NCBI GenBank assembly: GCA_020882975.1
Contig: JAHRFD010000007.1
Coordinates: 121,766 to 185,765 of the forward strand
Direction of reading: 5' to 3'
Length of the DNA: 64,000 bases
Source of the DNA: Microcoleus sp. EPA2
GTDB lineage: Bacteria; Cyanobacteriota; Cyanobacteriia; Cyanobacteriales; Microcoleaceae
This document shows positions 26,784 through 36,500 of the stretch, one piece after another. How positions within the stretch are numbered: position 1 is the stretch's first letter; the number at the start of each line of letters is the position of its first letter. The notes beneath the pieces are model-generated. The model ran no database searches. It saw nothing but the letters and a program-made list of their open reading frames with translations, and was not told the DNA's origin. Position numbers and translations under genes: made by a program.

Positions 26784-28212
26784 CCAGCTATCCCATAGTT
26801 TTACAATAGCTGGCAAAAGTATAGTCATTTATTGCACATGACATGGGAGGCGTCAAGTCCCTCCCCCTTCACTTTCACTTTGAGCGGATTAACCCGCCTC
26901 GGCTGAACTACGCAGCTCTCTATCCCATTGCTGAAAGCATTTGGGATTGCTTTTCTAAGGATGTTATACGCAGCATTAACATCAGAATTAATCAATTGAC
27001 CGCCTGATGTTTTGTACAAACCTCTCTTGATTCGCTTACCCTGGAACACAGGGTCTTTATCGGTTTTTCCGTAAACAGGGATTGGGTCGAGATTCAGAAA
27101 ATTTGCGCGCGAAGTGGTAAGATTCTTCTTGCACGATTACCTTAATCCCAACCAACCGAGTCTTGTATTCCAACATCTCAATTAATCGAGCGTGAGGAAT
27201 ACTGACAAAGTTTTGATTAGTTTGCTTTCCTAAATCAATCTCGGTTTTCCACTGTGCATTCTTACCAATTACTAGCGTCCCAATTTGTTTGGCTACCAAA
27301 TGGTCAACAATTAGGCGACTTGTATGATGCAAGTAATTATCGACTTTTTGGTGGCGACAGCGAGTTAAGCGTTGAATGCGGGGTGAAATCTTGCGGCTTC
27401 CTTTCAACTGAGATTGTAACTGTGCTTTACGTTTGTTGTAGAACTGGTTGATTGATTTCAATGGTCGCCCGTTAATCAACAGAGGGATAAAACCCGGCTG
27501 ATTTGAAGTTAACGCCACTAAGTTATCCAATCCTAAATCAATACTAGCTACAGAGTTGCCGTTACTAACGGTGGACTCCGGTTCATCATAAATCACCTCA
27601 ATTGCATAGGAATCGCATTTGGGAACCAGTCTAACTTGACAAATTCCCTCGGGATTGATTTGAGTTTTGATTAAAAGCTCCGTACCCGAAAGCTTGATAA
27701 TTCCTTTTCTCAACTGTGTAGTGCTAATCGCTTGAATCGTGTAGACAAGAATGTTTCGCCCTTTAGCTTTATCTTTGTACTTCGGCAGTTTTGGGCGGCC
27801 GGTGAATTTAGAGGAATCGGCTTTGTAAGCTTTGACTGCTTCAAAGAATGATTTCCAATTCTTATCCAATATCATCAAGATTTGTTGGCTAACCTTAGCA
27901 GGTAAAGCCTTGTAGGCTTGATGATACTTCATCAAACGGTTCATTTCGTTGTAGTTGATATAGCCCCATCCATAGATAAAACTCTGACGAATCACGTAGT
28001 TAGCGGCATTGTAGAGATTTTTGGATTTAAAAGCTAATTCATCAATCAGTGCGAAACGGTGTGACGTCGATTTAATGATGTGCCTTTCTGTTAGTTGCAT
28101 CCAGACTCGACCTTCGTAACGAGCGAAACAATTTCATTTAACTCTCCTGACTATATGATACTACTATTGTTTATTGATGCTTACCATCTTAATGAAGTTT
28201 TACAATACTTGG
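26784..28212 (-). mobile_element. IS200/IS605-type element with only tnpB
   Basis: The element holds a single tnpB and no tnpA. At the 3' side of the gene a hairpin pairs CCAGCTAT (26784-26791 as the plus-strand arm) with ATAGCTGG (26806-26813). A 17-base sequence AGTTTTACAATA-NN-TGG occurs in the same orientation at 26797-26813 and 28196-28212, i.e. on both sides, matching at 15 of 17 positions. The exact ends are not certain. Without tnpA the element needs help in trans to move. Confidence 0.6.
26825..28100 (-). pseudogene. tnpB: IS605 OrfB/TnpB protein, frameshifted
   Basis: Two overlapping frames form one TnpB. The first (28100 to 27057) gives 347 residues and includes the RuvC-I motif ASIDLGLDNL (D188), NQNFVSIPHARLIEMLEYK and EESYHF. 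After about 27115 the family sequence continues in another frame (TSRANFLNLDPIPVYG, then GKRIKRGLYKTSGGQLINSDVNAAYNI, with the third RuvC Asp). Removing one C from TACCACTTC restores the family frame, so a one-base insertion near 27114-27117 is likely. There is no Cys4 zinc finger. The usual Glu of motif II is not in the expected VIE-D-L context but reads LVIGKNAQWK. TnpB proteins are RNA-guided nucleases. This copy is probably inactive unless frameshifting occurs. Confidence 0.85.
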
Positions 28213-28267
28213 ACGCGCACCTGCTAACCTGAAATTCTGAATATCCAATCTCAAATTATAGCGACCG

Positions 28268-28753
28268 ATGGATTTAGATCTACAGATTCGAGCACTGATC
28301 GACAAAGCTCCCCCTGACGGTTCGACACCACAAATTCTAGAGGCGATTTCCCCGGCGCTACGATTACTTGCCCAACAGCTCGAGCATCTGGAATACTTTA
28401 TTTTGCAAAACTTCGATCGAAGTTGGGCGCTCTCGGTTTTGAGCAATCTCAAGCAACCTGGGCAAGAGAAGCGGGTGATTTATGCTTGGAGTAATTTGAA
28501 AGATGCTTCCCAGGCTCCGGCTGCTGCGGGCGATCGTGTCTTGCCCGTATCCATGCCTGTTACTCACATTTTATTTCAGATGCTAGCTCTCGAAGGTCTC
28601 GACAGTATAGTTTTTTTTGAAACTCCGGGCAATCTCGAAGTCGGCACGGAAGTCAGTCGCGAGCAAGTGCAGAACTTAATTAATGTTTACTTGCAACAGT
28701 ATCGATCGACTTTACTGTCAAATTCTAGCAATCTCCCCCCGGATATTGCTTAG
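28268..28753 (+). CDS. Conserved cyanobacterial protein of unknown function
   Basis: This 161-residue soluble protein begins with MDLDLQIRALIDKAPPDGST and has a leucine-rich helix (ALRLLAQQLEHLEYFILQNF). A mixed alpha/beta part follows with WALSVLSNLKQPGQEKRVIYAW and HILFQMLALEGLDSIVFF. The pattern looks like a small single-domain cyanobacterial protein. I do not recognise a named family and infer no function. HIP1-related GCGATCGT and CGATCGA motifs and native codon use suggest it is not foreign. A repeat tract follows the stop codon directly. Confidence 0.72.
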   Translation: MDLDLQIRALIDKAPPDGSTPQILEAISPALRLLAQQLEHLEYFILQNFDRSWALSVLSNLKQPGQEKRVIYAWSNLKDASQAPAAAGDRVLPVSMPVTHILFQMLALEGLDSIVFFETPGNLEVGTEVSREQVQNLINVYLQQYRSTLLSNSSNLPPDIA

Positions 28754-28754
28754 T

Positions 28755-28894
28755 TGGGAATTGGGCATTGGGAATTGTTCATGGGGCAACCGCCCAGCCC
28801 CCAGGGGGCAAGGAATGGGGAATGGGGAATTGGCATTGGGCATTGGGCATTGCTCTCCCACTGTCCCCTCTTCCTTCTTCCTTCTTCCTTCTTC
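28755..28894. repeat. TTGGGAA/TTGGGCA repeats and TTCTTCC heptamers
   Basis: An irregular TTGGGAATTGGGCATTGGG tract is followed by a CCCAGCCCCCAGGGGGC palindrome, more GGGAATGG units and four TTCTTCC heptamers. The heptamers stop 3 bases before the sds stop codon on the other strand. It separates two convergent genes. Confidence 0.8.
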
Positions 28895-28897
28895 CTT

Positions 28898-29869
28898 CTA
28901 ATAAAGTCGGCTCAAAACGTACTCCGCCAAATCAATCAAAGCTTGGCGGGACTCTGAATGGGGCATGGATGCCAAGTATTGGACCGCTTTCTGTGCGTGA
29001 TTTGTGGCTAATTCTCGCGATCTTGCTATACCTTGAGAATCTGCCACCAGTGCTAGGGCCTGCTCTAAATCTCCTTCTTGGGCAAACTCTCGTTCTATGA
29101 TAACTTCCAAGTAAGGCTTTTCTTCCAGGGCAAATAGTGCTGGTGCTGTCAGATTACCGCTGATCAAATCGGAACCTGCGGGTTTCCCCAAAGTTTCTGT
29201 TGAAGCGGTGAAATCTAATATATCATCTACTATTTGGAATGCCAAACCAATGTTGCGACCGTAGTTGTACAAATCGTCTGCTACTTCCGCTGAAACCTCG
29301 CTCAAACAGCCCGCTGCTTTCGAGCTGTTGGCAATTAAAGAGGCTGTTTTGTAATAACTTTTTTCTAGGTACGCTTCGATCGACAAACTGGTATCAAACC
29401 CATTTAGTCCCTGTTGAATTTCTCCCTCTGCTAAATCCATAATCACTTCTGAAAGTAGTTTAACTACTGTCAGGTTGTCGAGATTTGCCAAATGCCAGGA
29501 GGATTGAGCAAACAGAAAATCTCCCGCCAATACTGCCACTCGATTGTTAAACCGACTGTGCACCGTCGGCACTCCCCGCCTCAGATCCGACTCGTCCACC
29601 ACGTCGTCGTGGACTAGACTTGCCGTGTGGATCATTTCCGTGATTTCGGCGAGGCGACGGTGTTTTTCCGTGATTTCCCGATGGGGCATTGTCGCCTTGG
29701 CGACCAACAAGACTATTGCGGGTCTCACCCGTTTTCCCTTTGTGCCGAATAAGTATTCCGCAGCCGCGTACAAAATGGGATGACGGGCACCCACTAACTG
29801 TTTCAAGTTTTCTGTCAACAGTCGCAGGTCTTCTTCAACCGAGGAAAATAGGAGAGTGCTAGAGATCAT
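28898..29869 (-). CDS. sds: Solanesyl diphosphate synthase (all-trans polyprenyl synthase)
   Basis: This 323-residue long-chain prenyl transferase condenses isopentenyl diphosphate into a C45-type chain for the side chain of plastoquinone. It shows both Asp-rich motifs: the first in HTASLVHDDVVDESDLRRG and the second in AFQIVDDILDFTAS. GTKGKRVRPAIVLLV, GEIQQGLNGFDT and KTASLIANSSKAAG are also family segments. Length and order match cyanobacterial solanesyl synthases. Chain length cannot be proved from sequence. The gene is divergent from the next unit, with about 1 kb of mostly non-coding DNA upstream. Confidence 0.9.
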   Translation of the reverse strand: MISSTLLFSSVEEDLRLLTENLKQLVGARHPILYAAAEYLFGTKGKRVRPAIVLLVAKATMPHREITEKHRRLAEITEMIHTASLVHDDVVDESDLRRGVPTVHSRFNNRVAVLAGDFLFAQSSWHLANLDNLTVVKLLSEVIMDLAEGEIQQGLNGFDTSLSIEAYLEKSYYKTASLIANSSKAAGCLSEVSAEVADDLYNYGRNIGLAFQIVDDILDFTASTETLGKPAGSDLISGNLTAPALFALEEKPYLEVIIEREFAQEGDLEQALALVADSQGIARSRELATNHAQKAVQYLASMPHSESRQALIDLAEYVLSRLY

Positions 29870-30521
29870 GGATACGCCGACTCAAGCCGTAAAGTAACAA
29901 AATTTTACATATCATATCTTTATTTTAAGGTAATTCTCTGCGATCGGGAACAAAATTCTCTGCGATCGATAGCGATCGATCGTCTGTCATCAGCCACAAG
30001 TTATGGGCTTGAGGGTGAGCAGCACCAGGCTACCAGAGACGTGACCCTATTGTATCGAATTGTTAAGGACTTTGGGAAAAAATCTTTAAATGCCATAAAA
30101 CCTGTGCTATACTAAATATTAAGGATTTAAACAATTCCATACATTAAGCCCAGCTAAATCAGCAGGCAGCTTTAGAGTATCTGCAAGAGGTTGTTAGAGC
30201 CAGCCTTGTTAACCCGATCGCGACCAAAAACTCTGGGAATTATTTTATGCTCATGGGAGCAAAAAAAACACGAGTTAATGGTAGTGCATTGTATGTGTGC
30301 GGTAGCTCAAGGCAGCTAGAGTGGAATACTTTAGGCTGTTAAAGCATCAATAAAGCAGTAAAGGATAGTGGACAGGGAAAGGTTTATTTTTCCCGATCGC
30401 TTTATATGAAAAAGCAGCCTTTAGAGTCAAGGCATTGTTTTGTGTGCTGACTTAATGTAGTAGGTGTTGAACCCGTCCTCCCCCTGTTTGACCTTCTCCT
30501 CCTCGACTGGTGGCTCTAATT
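29870..30521. other. 650-bp gap upstream of the small membrane protein; possible long leader
   Basis: Clustered HIP1-related GATCG motifs occur at 29941-29985. A promoter-like sequence is at 30085-30113. If used, it gives a leader of about 400 bases before the ORF at 30522. Inside the leader is a 31-codon frame (30247-30342, starting MLMGAKKTRVNGSALYVCGS) with only a weak GGGAA sequence upstream. Its coding status is undecided. Confidence 0.45.
30085..30113 (+). promoter_or_regulatory. Candidate sigma-70-type promoter
   Basis: TTTAAA (30085-30090), a 17-base spacer and TATACT (30108-30113) with an extended TG two bases before it. It points toward the small membrane protein gene at 30522. The -35 match is moderate. 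Confidence 0.45.
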
Positions 30522-30680
30522 ATGATTTACCGTGATATTCCTCTAATTATTCCCATTCTAGCCACGGGCTATGTAATGACTATTTATTTGCTGCTAATCT
30601 TGGCCGAACGCAGCGCTAAAATAACTCGACTGGGTGGGTGGCGCTTGCCAGAAGCTGAATCCCGAAGCACCGTGCGCTAA
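30522..30680 (+). CDS. Small single-span membrane protein, 52 residues
   Basis: This frame of 52 codons begins MIYRDIPLIIPILATGYVMT and has one hydrophobic segment (about 7-28), then a basic, soluble tail (AERSAKITRLGGWRLPEAES). It is followed 37 bases later by a strong terminator and preceded by a promoter-like site, so a dedicated transcript is likely. The size and layout recall the very small subunits of thylakoid complexes such as NDH-1 (NdhP, NdhQ), but I cannot match it to any of them with confidence. No good Shine-Dalgarno sequence is visible (CTCTAATT precedes the ATG). Confidence 0.65.
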   Translation: MIYRDIPLIIPILATGYVMTIYLLLILAERSAKITRLGGWRLPEAESRSTVR

Positions 30681-30717
30681 GCTACAACTAAATAATTCTC
30701 AATAGTCAATTGATAAC

Positions 30718-30750
30718 CCTGCCTCTGTATGTCAGTACAGAGGCAGGTTT
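30718..30750 (+). terminator. Rho-independent terminator after the small membrane protein
   Basis: A perfect 12-base stem, CCTGCCTCTGTA (30718-30729) and TACAGAGGCAGG (30736-30747), has a 6-base loop and is followed by TTT. It ends the transcript of the 52-residue ORF before the kinase island starts. Confidence 0.88.
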
Positions 30751-30894
30751 ATGATTAGATAGACTCGTAAAAATGATAAAATTCTGGTGGCCAAAACGGT
30801 GAAGAGCGCTATGCAGCAAATTATAAAAGCTAACATCTACTAATAAGTTTGTATTAATTTTCGCTTCCGCCTGCATCTCTACCCAGGTTTGCCC

Positions 30895-33117
30895 ATGTCA
30901 ACCTTAGTTTTTGATACCCATAACTTGCCAAAAGAGGCGATCGACCCCCCACACCAAGGGCGGGATCGTGACACACTCTTGAATAAGGCGGTCATGAGAA
31001 TTCAGACCCCAGACAGTGGTATTTTAATCGCTCAACAGCCACAATTGCTGGGTATGTTTAGAAAAAACGATATTGTAAAAACAATTGCTAGCAAAATTCC
31101 TCCTTTAGAGGTGGCTATTTCTGAGGTCATAATTCACCAGCAAATCGTCCTTTCTTTCCCTGAATCTACGGAAATAGGTTTGACCAGCATCAAAATCGGC
31201 ACAGTGGCTGGGAGTTCCCCCCTAGGGCCATTCCAGATGGATGCCAGATGCAGGTGGGTCTGGGACTTGGTGCAGCAGCAACCTATCGGGCGCTTGGTGG
31301 TGTACGAGGCGACGGAATATTTAACCAAGCTTGTGATGCAAAGTACCTTGCAGCCAACCTTAGAGCCAGCAGAAATGCAAGGGAAAGTCAAGGTTTTGCA
31401 GCCCATAGTTGCCGAAAAAAACCAGGAGTCGATCGCAGTGAACGAACAATTACAAAAAGAAACTAGCCCAAGCCGAGAAATAGCAGAAGACTTACGGCTG
31501 TTAAATGAAAATTTGGAAGCACAAATTAAGCAGCGAACTTTAGAATTAATCAGTGCCAACAATCAATTGAAAGCCGAAATACAAGAGCGTGCCGCCGCCG
31601 AATCCGAAGTGCGACGTCTCAATGCCGAACTCGAAAAAAGAGTACGAGAACGCACCGCTGAACTAGCTTTTAGCAACGAAAAATTGCAGCAAGAAATTAA
31701 CGATCGGCAATTACTGGAAGCAAAACTGCACTTTTCGGAAAATAAAGTCCGGGCCGTGTTTGAAGCGATGACAGACATCGTACTCGTCCTCGATAGCCAA
31801 GGGAATATAGAAGTTTTGCCGACAAATACGGCGGGGTTTTCCGAAGCAGATAGCGATATCGTCAGCCTCACTATAGAACATTTTTTTGACGACGAAAACC
31901 CCGATGATTGGTGGATGTTAATTCAACAAGTTTTAGAGACTGAGCAAACACTTAATTTCGACTACAGCTTCACAGTGGGCGATCGCGAACTGTGGTTTAC
32001 GGCTTGTATTTCTATGTTTTCCAAAGATGCGGTTATTTGGGTAGCCCGCAATATTAGCGATCGCAAATTAGCAGAATCTGTTTTATCCAAAAGAAATGAA
32101 GAACTCGCTAAGACTCTTCAAGAACTTAAGCGCACCCAAAAAGAACTGGTTCAATCGGAAAAAATGGCGGCTTTGGGACAGCTAATAGCCGGAGTTGCTC
32201 ACGAAATCAATTCTCCTCTGGGTGCGATTCGATCGTCTGTGCAGAATATCGGGGAATTCTGGGCAGAAAATCTGGCTCAGTTGCCAAAATTTTTCCAGCA
32301 ACTGTCCCTAGAACGCCTGGAGGATTTCTTTGCTCTACTAAACAGATCCAGCCAAGAACAAGATACATTATCTAGCAAAGAAAAACGGCAATTAAAAAAA
32401 GTAGTACAACGCCAGTTAGAAACCGAAGGAATTGAAAGTGCTGACAGCCTTGCCTGTACTTTATTGGATATCGGTATTGGCAGTGACATCGCACCTTTTT
32501 TAGATTTATTTAAAGCTCCAGATCGCCACCAAATTTTACAAACTGCTTATCAATTTGCTACAGTACAAAAAAGCACTAAAAATATCGCGACAGCCATAGA
32601 TAGGGCGGCGAAAATAGTCTTTGCTTTAAAAAGCTACGCTCGCTATGACCAATCGGGGACTAAGGTCATAGCTAAGATCACCGACGGTATAGAAACTGTA
32701 TTGACCCTTTACCACTATCAAATCAAACACGGGGTAGAAGTAATTAGAAACTATGATACTAATTTACCTTCTGTGTTATGCTATCCTGATGAACTAAATC
32801 AAGTGTGGACAAATTTAGTTCACAATGCTTTACAAGCTATGGATAATAAAGGAGTGTTAAAAATTGATGTGAGGTACCGAAATAATGCAGTCTCAGTTAG
32901 CATTACCGACAGTGGCAAAGGCATTCCCCCAGAAATTATGCCCCGAATTTTCGAGCCTTTCTTTACCACTAAACCTCCTGGGGAAGGTAGTGGCTTGGGA
33001 TTGGATATAGTTCTGAAAATTATTGACAAACATGAAGGTAAACTGCAAGTAGAAAGTGTCCCCGGTAAAACGACCTTTAGTGTATCCTTACCAGTACAAA
33101 CCACCGACGGTAACTAA
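30895..33117 (+). CDS. Sensor histidine kinase with N-terminal CBS-like pair and PAS domain
   Basis: The product is 740 residues from ATG 30895 (TTG 30889 is a poorer start). Residues about 25-140 look like a degenerate CBS pair (LLNKAVMRIQTPDSGILIA; LLGMFRKNDIVKTIAS; AISEVIIHQQIVLS). A long coiled coil (about 185-285) follows, then a PAS domain (about 290-400, ending ARNISDRKLAE) and a second coil. HisKA has H436 in [22 protein letters not shown] large insert lies between HisKA and HATPase_c. The HATPase_c domain has NLVHNALQAM, DSGKGIPPE, and GSGLGLDIV. There is no membrane span, so it is a cytosolic sensor. The regulator at 33177 follows 59 bases later and is the likely partner. Confidence 0.9.
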   Translation: MSTLVFDTHNLPKEAIDPPHQGRDRDTLLNKAVMRIQTPDSGILIAQQPQLLGMFRKNDIVKTIASKIPPLEVAISEVIIHQQIVLSFPESTEIGLTSIKIGTVAGSSPLGPFQMDARCRWVWDLVQQQPIGRLVVYEATEYLTKLVMQSTLQPTLEPAEMQGKVKVLQPIVAEKNQESIAVNEQLQKETSPSREIAEDLRLLNENLEAQIKQRTLELISANNQLKAEIQERAAAESEVRRLNAELEKRVRERTAELAFSNEKLQQEINDRQLLEAKLHFSENKVRAVFEAMTDIVLVLDSQGNIEVLPTNTAGFSEADSDIVSLTIEHFFDDENPDDWWMLIQQVLETEQTLNFDYSFTVGDRELWFTACISMFSKDAVIWVARNISDRKLAESVLSKRNEELAKTLQELKRTQKELVQSEKMAALGQLIAGVAHEINSPLGAIRSSVQNIGEFWAENLAQLPKFFQQLSLERLEDFFALLNRSSQEQDTLSSKEKRQLKKVVQRQLETEGIESADSLACTLLDIGIGSDIAPFLDLFKAPDRHQILQTAYQFATVQKSTKNIATAIDRAAKIVFALKSYARYDQSGTKVIAKITDGIETVLTLYHYQIKHGVEVIRNYDTNLPSVLCYPDELNQVWTNLVHNALQAMDNKGVLKIDVRYRNNAVSVSITDSGKGIPPEIMPRIFEPFFTTKPPGEGSGLGLDIVLKIIDKHEGKLQVESVPGKTTFSVSLPVQTTDGN

Positions 33118-33176
33118 GAAGCAAAAAATTTCCGATAAAATTCACAATTTTCATAAAATCACAGGGATAAAAGTTT

Positions 33177-33578
33177 ATGGGAAAACCAGTAATTTTGTGT
33201 GTTGACGATGAAATAGTTGTTTTAAACAGTTTGAAAATTCAATTAAAAAAAGAATTTGGAGATACTTACCTTTATGAAATAGCAGAAAATGCCGATGAAG
33301 CTATGGAAATTATTCAGGAAATTGAACAAGAAGCCGAAGCCAGTGATATTTTGGTAATCGTATCTGACTGGTTAATGCCCGGTATTAAAGGAGATCAATT
33401 TTTGATAGATGTCCACAAAAAATATCCGAATATTGTGAAGGTCATCTTGACCGGTCAAGCCGACGCATTAGCCATAGAACGGGTAAAAAAACAAGCTAAT
33501 TTGCACAAATGTTTGTATAAACCCTGGGATGGCAAAGAATTAGTAGAAACAATAAAATCTGGTTTAGCAAAAGCATGA
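33177..33578 (+). CDS. Single-domain response regulator
   Basis: This 133-residue stand-alone REC domain begins VILCVDDEIVVLNSLK. The phosphoacceptor is D64 in IVSDWLMPGIKGD. The conserved Thr and Lys lie in VILTGQAD and KCLYKPWDGKEL. It belongs to the same REC subfamily as the first domain of the next protein, with LTGQAD and KPW shared. It has no output domain, so it probably passes a phosphoryl group or binds a partner. It overlaps the next gene by 4 bases (ATGA), indicating translational coupling. Confidence 0.92.
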   Translation: MGKPVILCVDDEIVVLNSLKIQLKKEFGDTYLYEIAENADEAMEIIQEIEQEAEASDILVIVSDWLMPGIKGDQFLIDVHKKYPNIVKVILTGQADALAIERVKKQANLHKCLYKPWDGKELVETIKSGLAKA

Positions 33579-36500
33579 ACAACAAACCTGTGATTATTTG
33601 TGTCGATGACGAACCTATAATCCTTGAAAGTTTAAAAATTGAGTTAAAAAAAGCCCTCGGAGAAGAACATTTATTAGAAACTTCTGAAGGTGGTGAAGAT
33701 GCTTTGGAGTTGGCGGAGGAACTGCTGGCAGAGGGAAGTGAAATTGTGGCGGTGATTTCCGACTATTTGATGCCTAATATCAAAGGGGACGAGTTACTAA
33801 AACAGATTCACCGCATTTCACCGAAAACTATCAAAATTATGCTGACAGGACAAGCAGACCTCGAAGCCGTAGCGAATACTATTAAACACGCCAAATTGTA
33901 CCGCTACATAGCGAAACCTTGGCAGTCAGAAGACTTGAAGTTGACCGTAAAAGAAGCGATTAATAGCTATTTTATGGAAAAACAATTAGCGGAACAAAAC
34001 ACTAAACTACAAAAATTAAATCAAGAATTAGAAAATTTAGTAGAAGAACGGACTACACAATTGCGCTTTTCGGAAGAAAAGTTTGCTAAAGCTTTTCGTT
34101 CTTCTCCTAATCCAATTACGATTACCAGACTTAAAGATGGCAGCCACCTAGAAATAAATGATGCTTTTTGCCAAACCATAGGTTATTCGCCAGCCGAAAT
34201 AATTGGTAGAACTGCTCTTGACTTGAATATTTGGGTCAGCCAAGAAGCTAGAAAAAAAATGTTTTTGATGTTAAAAGAGAAAGAAATAATACGTAATTAT
34301 GAGTTTAATTTTAGAACCAAAAAAGGCGAGATAAGAACGGCTTTATTGTCAGCAGAAATAATTGAAATTAATAATGAAACCTGCGTAATTTCTGTGAGTC
34401 AGGATATTAGCGATCGCAAATTAGCAGAAGAAAAACTCCGGGCTTTAGCTACTTCTCTCGCCGCAGCCCAAAGACTGGCCCACGTCGGCAATTGGGAATG
34501 GGATTTGTCCACAAACACAACTATTTGGTCCGAAGAATTATCCCGCATTTTTGGTCTGGATTCAAGCCAGCCAGCACCCACAGTAGATGAGTTTGCTCAA
34601 TATGTTCATCCAGACGATCTAGAAAAGTGGCAAAGCAGCATTAATGCTGCGATGACTACCGGGGAACCATACACGTTGGAATATCGAATTTTGCAGCCGG
34701 AATCAATAATTACCGATGGTAATTTACCTTCCCAAACCAATCAAGGAAGCTTCATTCGCTACATCGAAGCTAGGGGAGAACCTGTGGTAAACCAGCAAGG
34801 ACAAGTGACAAAGATATTCACAACATTGATGGATATTACTCTGCGCAAGTTGGCAGAAATAGCCCTGGTTGAAAGTGAAGAAAAATATCGGCACTTAGTC
34901 GAAACTTCGCAAGATATCATTTGGTCTTGCGATGCGACAGGACACCTTACTTTTGTAAATCAAGCGGTAAAACAGATTTATGGTTATGAACCTGAAGAAA
35001 TGATTGGCTGTTCTTTTAGCGATTTCTTTGCACCGGAATCAACAGCTCCTGATTTGCAACTTCAGCAGTATTTATTGACAGGTAATTCAGTATTTCAGTA
35101 TGAAAGTATTGTATTAGGAAAAGATGGGAGAATAATTGATATAAATACCAAGGCGATCGCCCATTTAAACTCGGAAGGAAATGCGATCGGTGCGACAGGT
35201 ACTGCCAGTGATATTACGGAAAGAAAACAAGCAGAAATAACTTTGCGGCAAGCCAAAGAAGAAGCGGACAGGGCCAATAAAGCTAAAAGTGAGTTTCTCT
35301 CGAATATGAGTCATGAATTGCGTACTCCTCTCAACGCGATTCTGGGTTTCAGTCAACTGCTATCTCGCGACACAGGCTTGGGTGAAGAGCAACAGCAATA
35401 CTTAGGTATTATCATCCGCAGCGCCGAACATTTGCTGATTTTAATTAATAATATTCTACAAATGTCAAAAATTGAAGTGGGGCTGGTGACAGTTAATAAC
35501 AGCACTTTCGACCTGCAAAAAATGCTGAATAATACCGAAGAAATGCTGAAAATGCAAGCACAAAAGAAAGGATTGCAGTTGATTTTTGATTGTGCACCTA
35601 ATTTGCCTAAATATATAGAAACTGACGAAAGTAAATTACGTCAAATTTTGATTAATATTATTGGTAATGCACTCAAATTTACCTCGGAGGGTGGGGTGAA
35701 TTTAAGGATTAAACATGAATTATTAAAGAGCGAAAATACACTTACTAATTCACCCGAAATTAATAATTGCTGTTTGCTATTTGAAGTCGAGGACACTGGG
35801 CCGGGAATTTCTCCTGAAGAGATGGAGAGTTTATTTAAACCTTTTGCACAAACTGAAAGTGGGAGAAAAGCTCAAGAAGGAACTGGTTTGGGCTTGCCAA
35901 TCAGCAAACAGTTTGTGAATTTAATGGGAGGGGAAATGAGTGTGGTGAGCACGGTGGGTGAGGGCAGTATTTTTAAGTTTGATATTAAAGTTTCTCTCCC
36001 TGATACCGTGGAAATTCAGATTACTCAAACAGCTCGTCGTGTCGTCGGTATTGAGCCGGGACAGCCGGAATACCGAATTTTGGCTGTTGACGATCGCCTG
36101 GAAAGTCGCTTATTGCTAGTGAGAATGCTTTCATCTTTGGGTTTTGCTGTCCGGGAAGCGGAAAATGGGGTTGAGGCGATCGATGTTTGGTCGAGTTGGG
36201 AACCTCATCTGATTTGGATGGATATGCGGATGCCGGTGATGGATGGTTATGAAGCTACGAAACGGATCAAAGCGCATTTGAAAGGTCAAGCCACCGTAAT
36301 TATTGCTTTGACGGCTAGTGCTTTTGATGAAGAGCGATCGGTGATTTTGTCTGTGGGTTGCGATGATTTTGTCGCGAAGCCTTTTCGAGAGCAAGTGATT
36401 CTCGAAAAGATCGCAAAATATCTAGGAGTCCGCTATGTTTACGATCGCGAACTTGCGGGTAATTCTCACGGTAGTCAGTTTGCTGGGGGTTTGTTTAATG

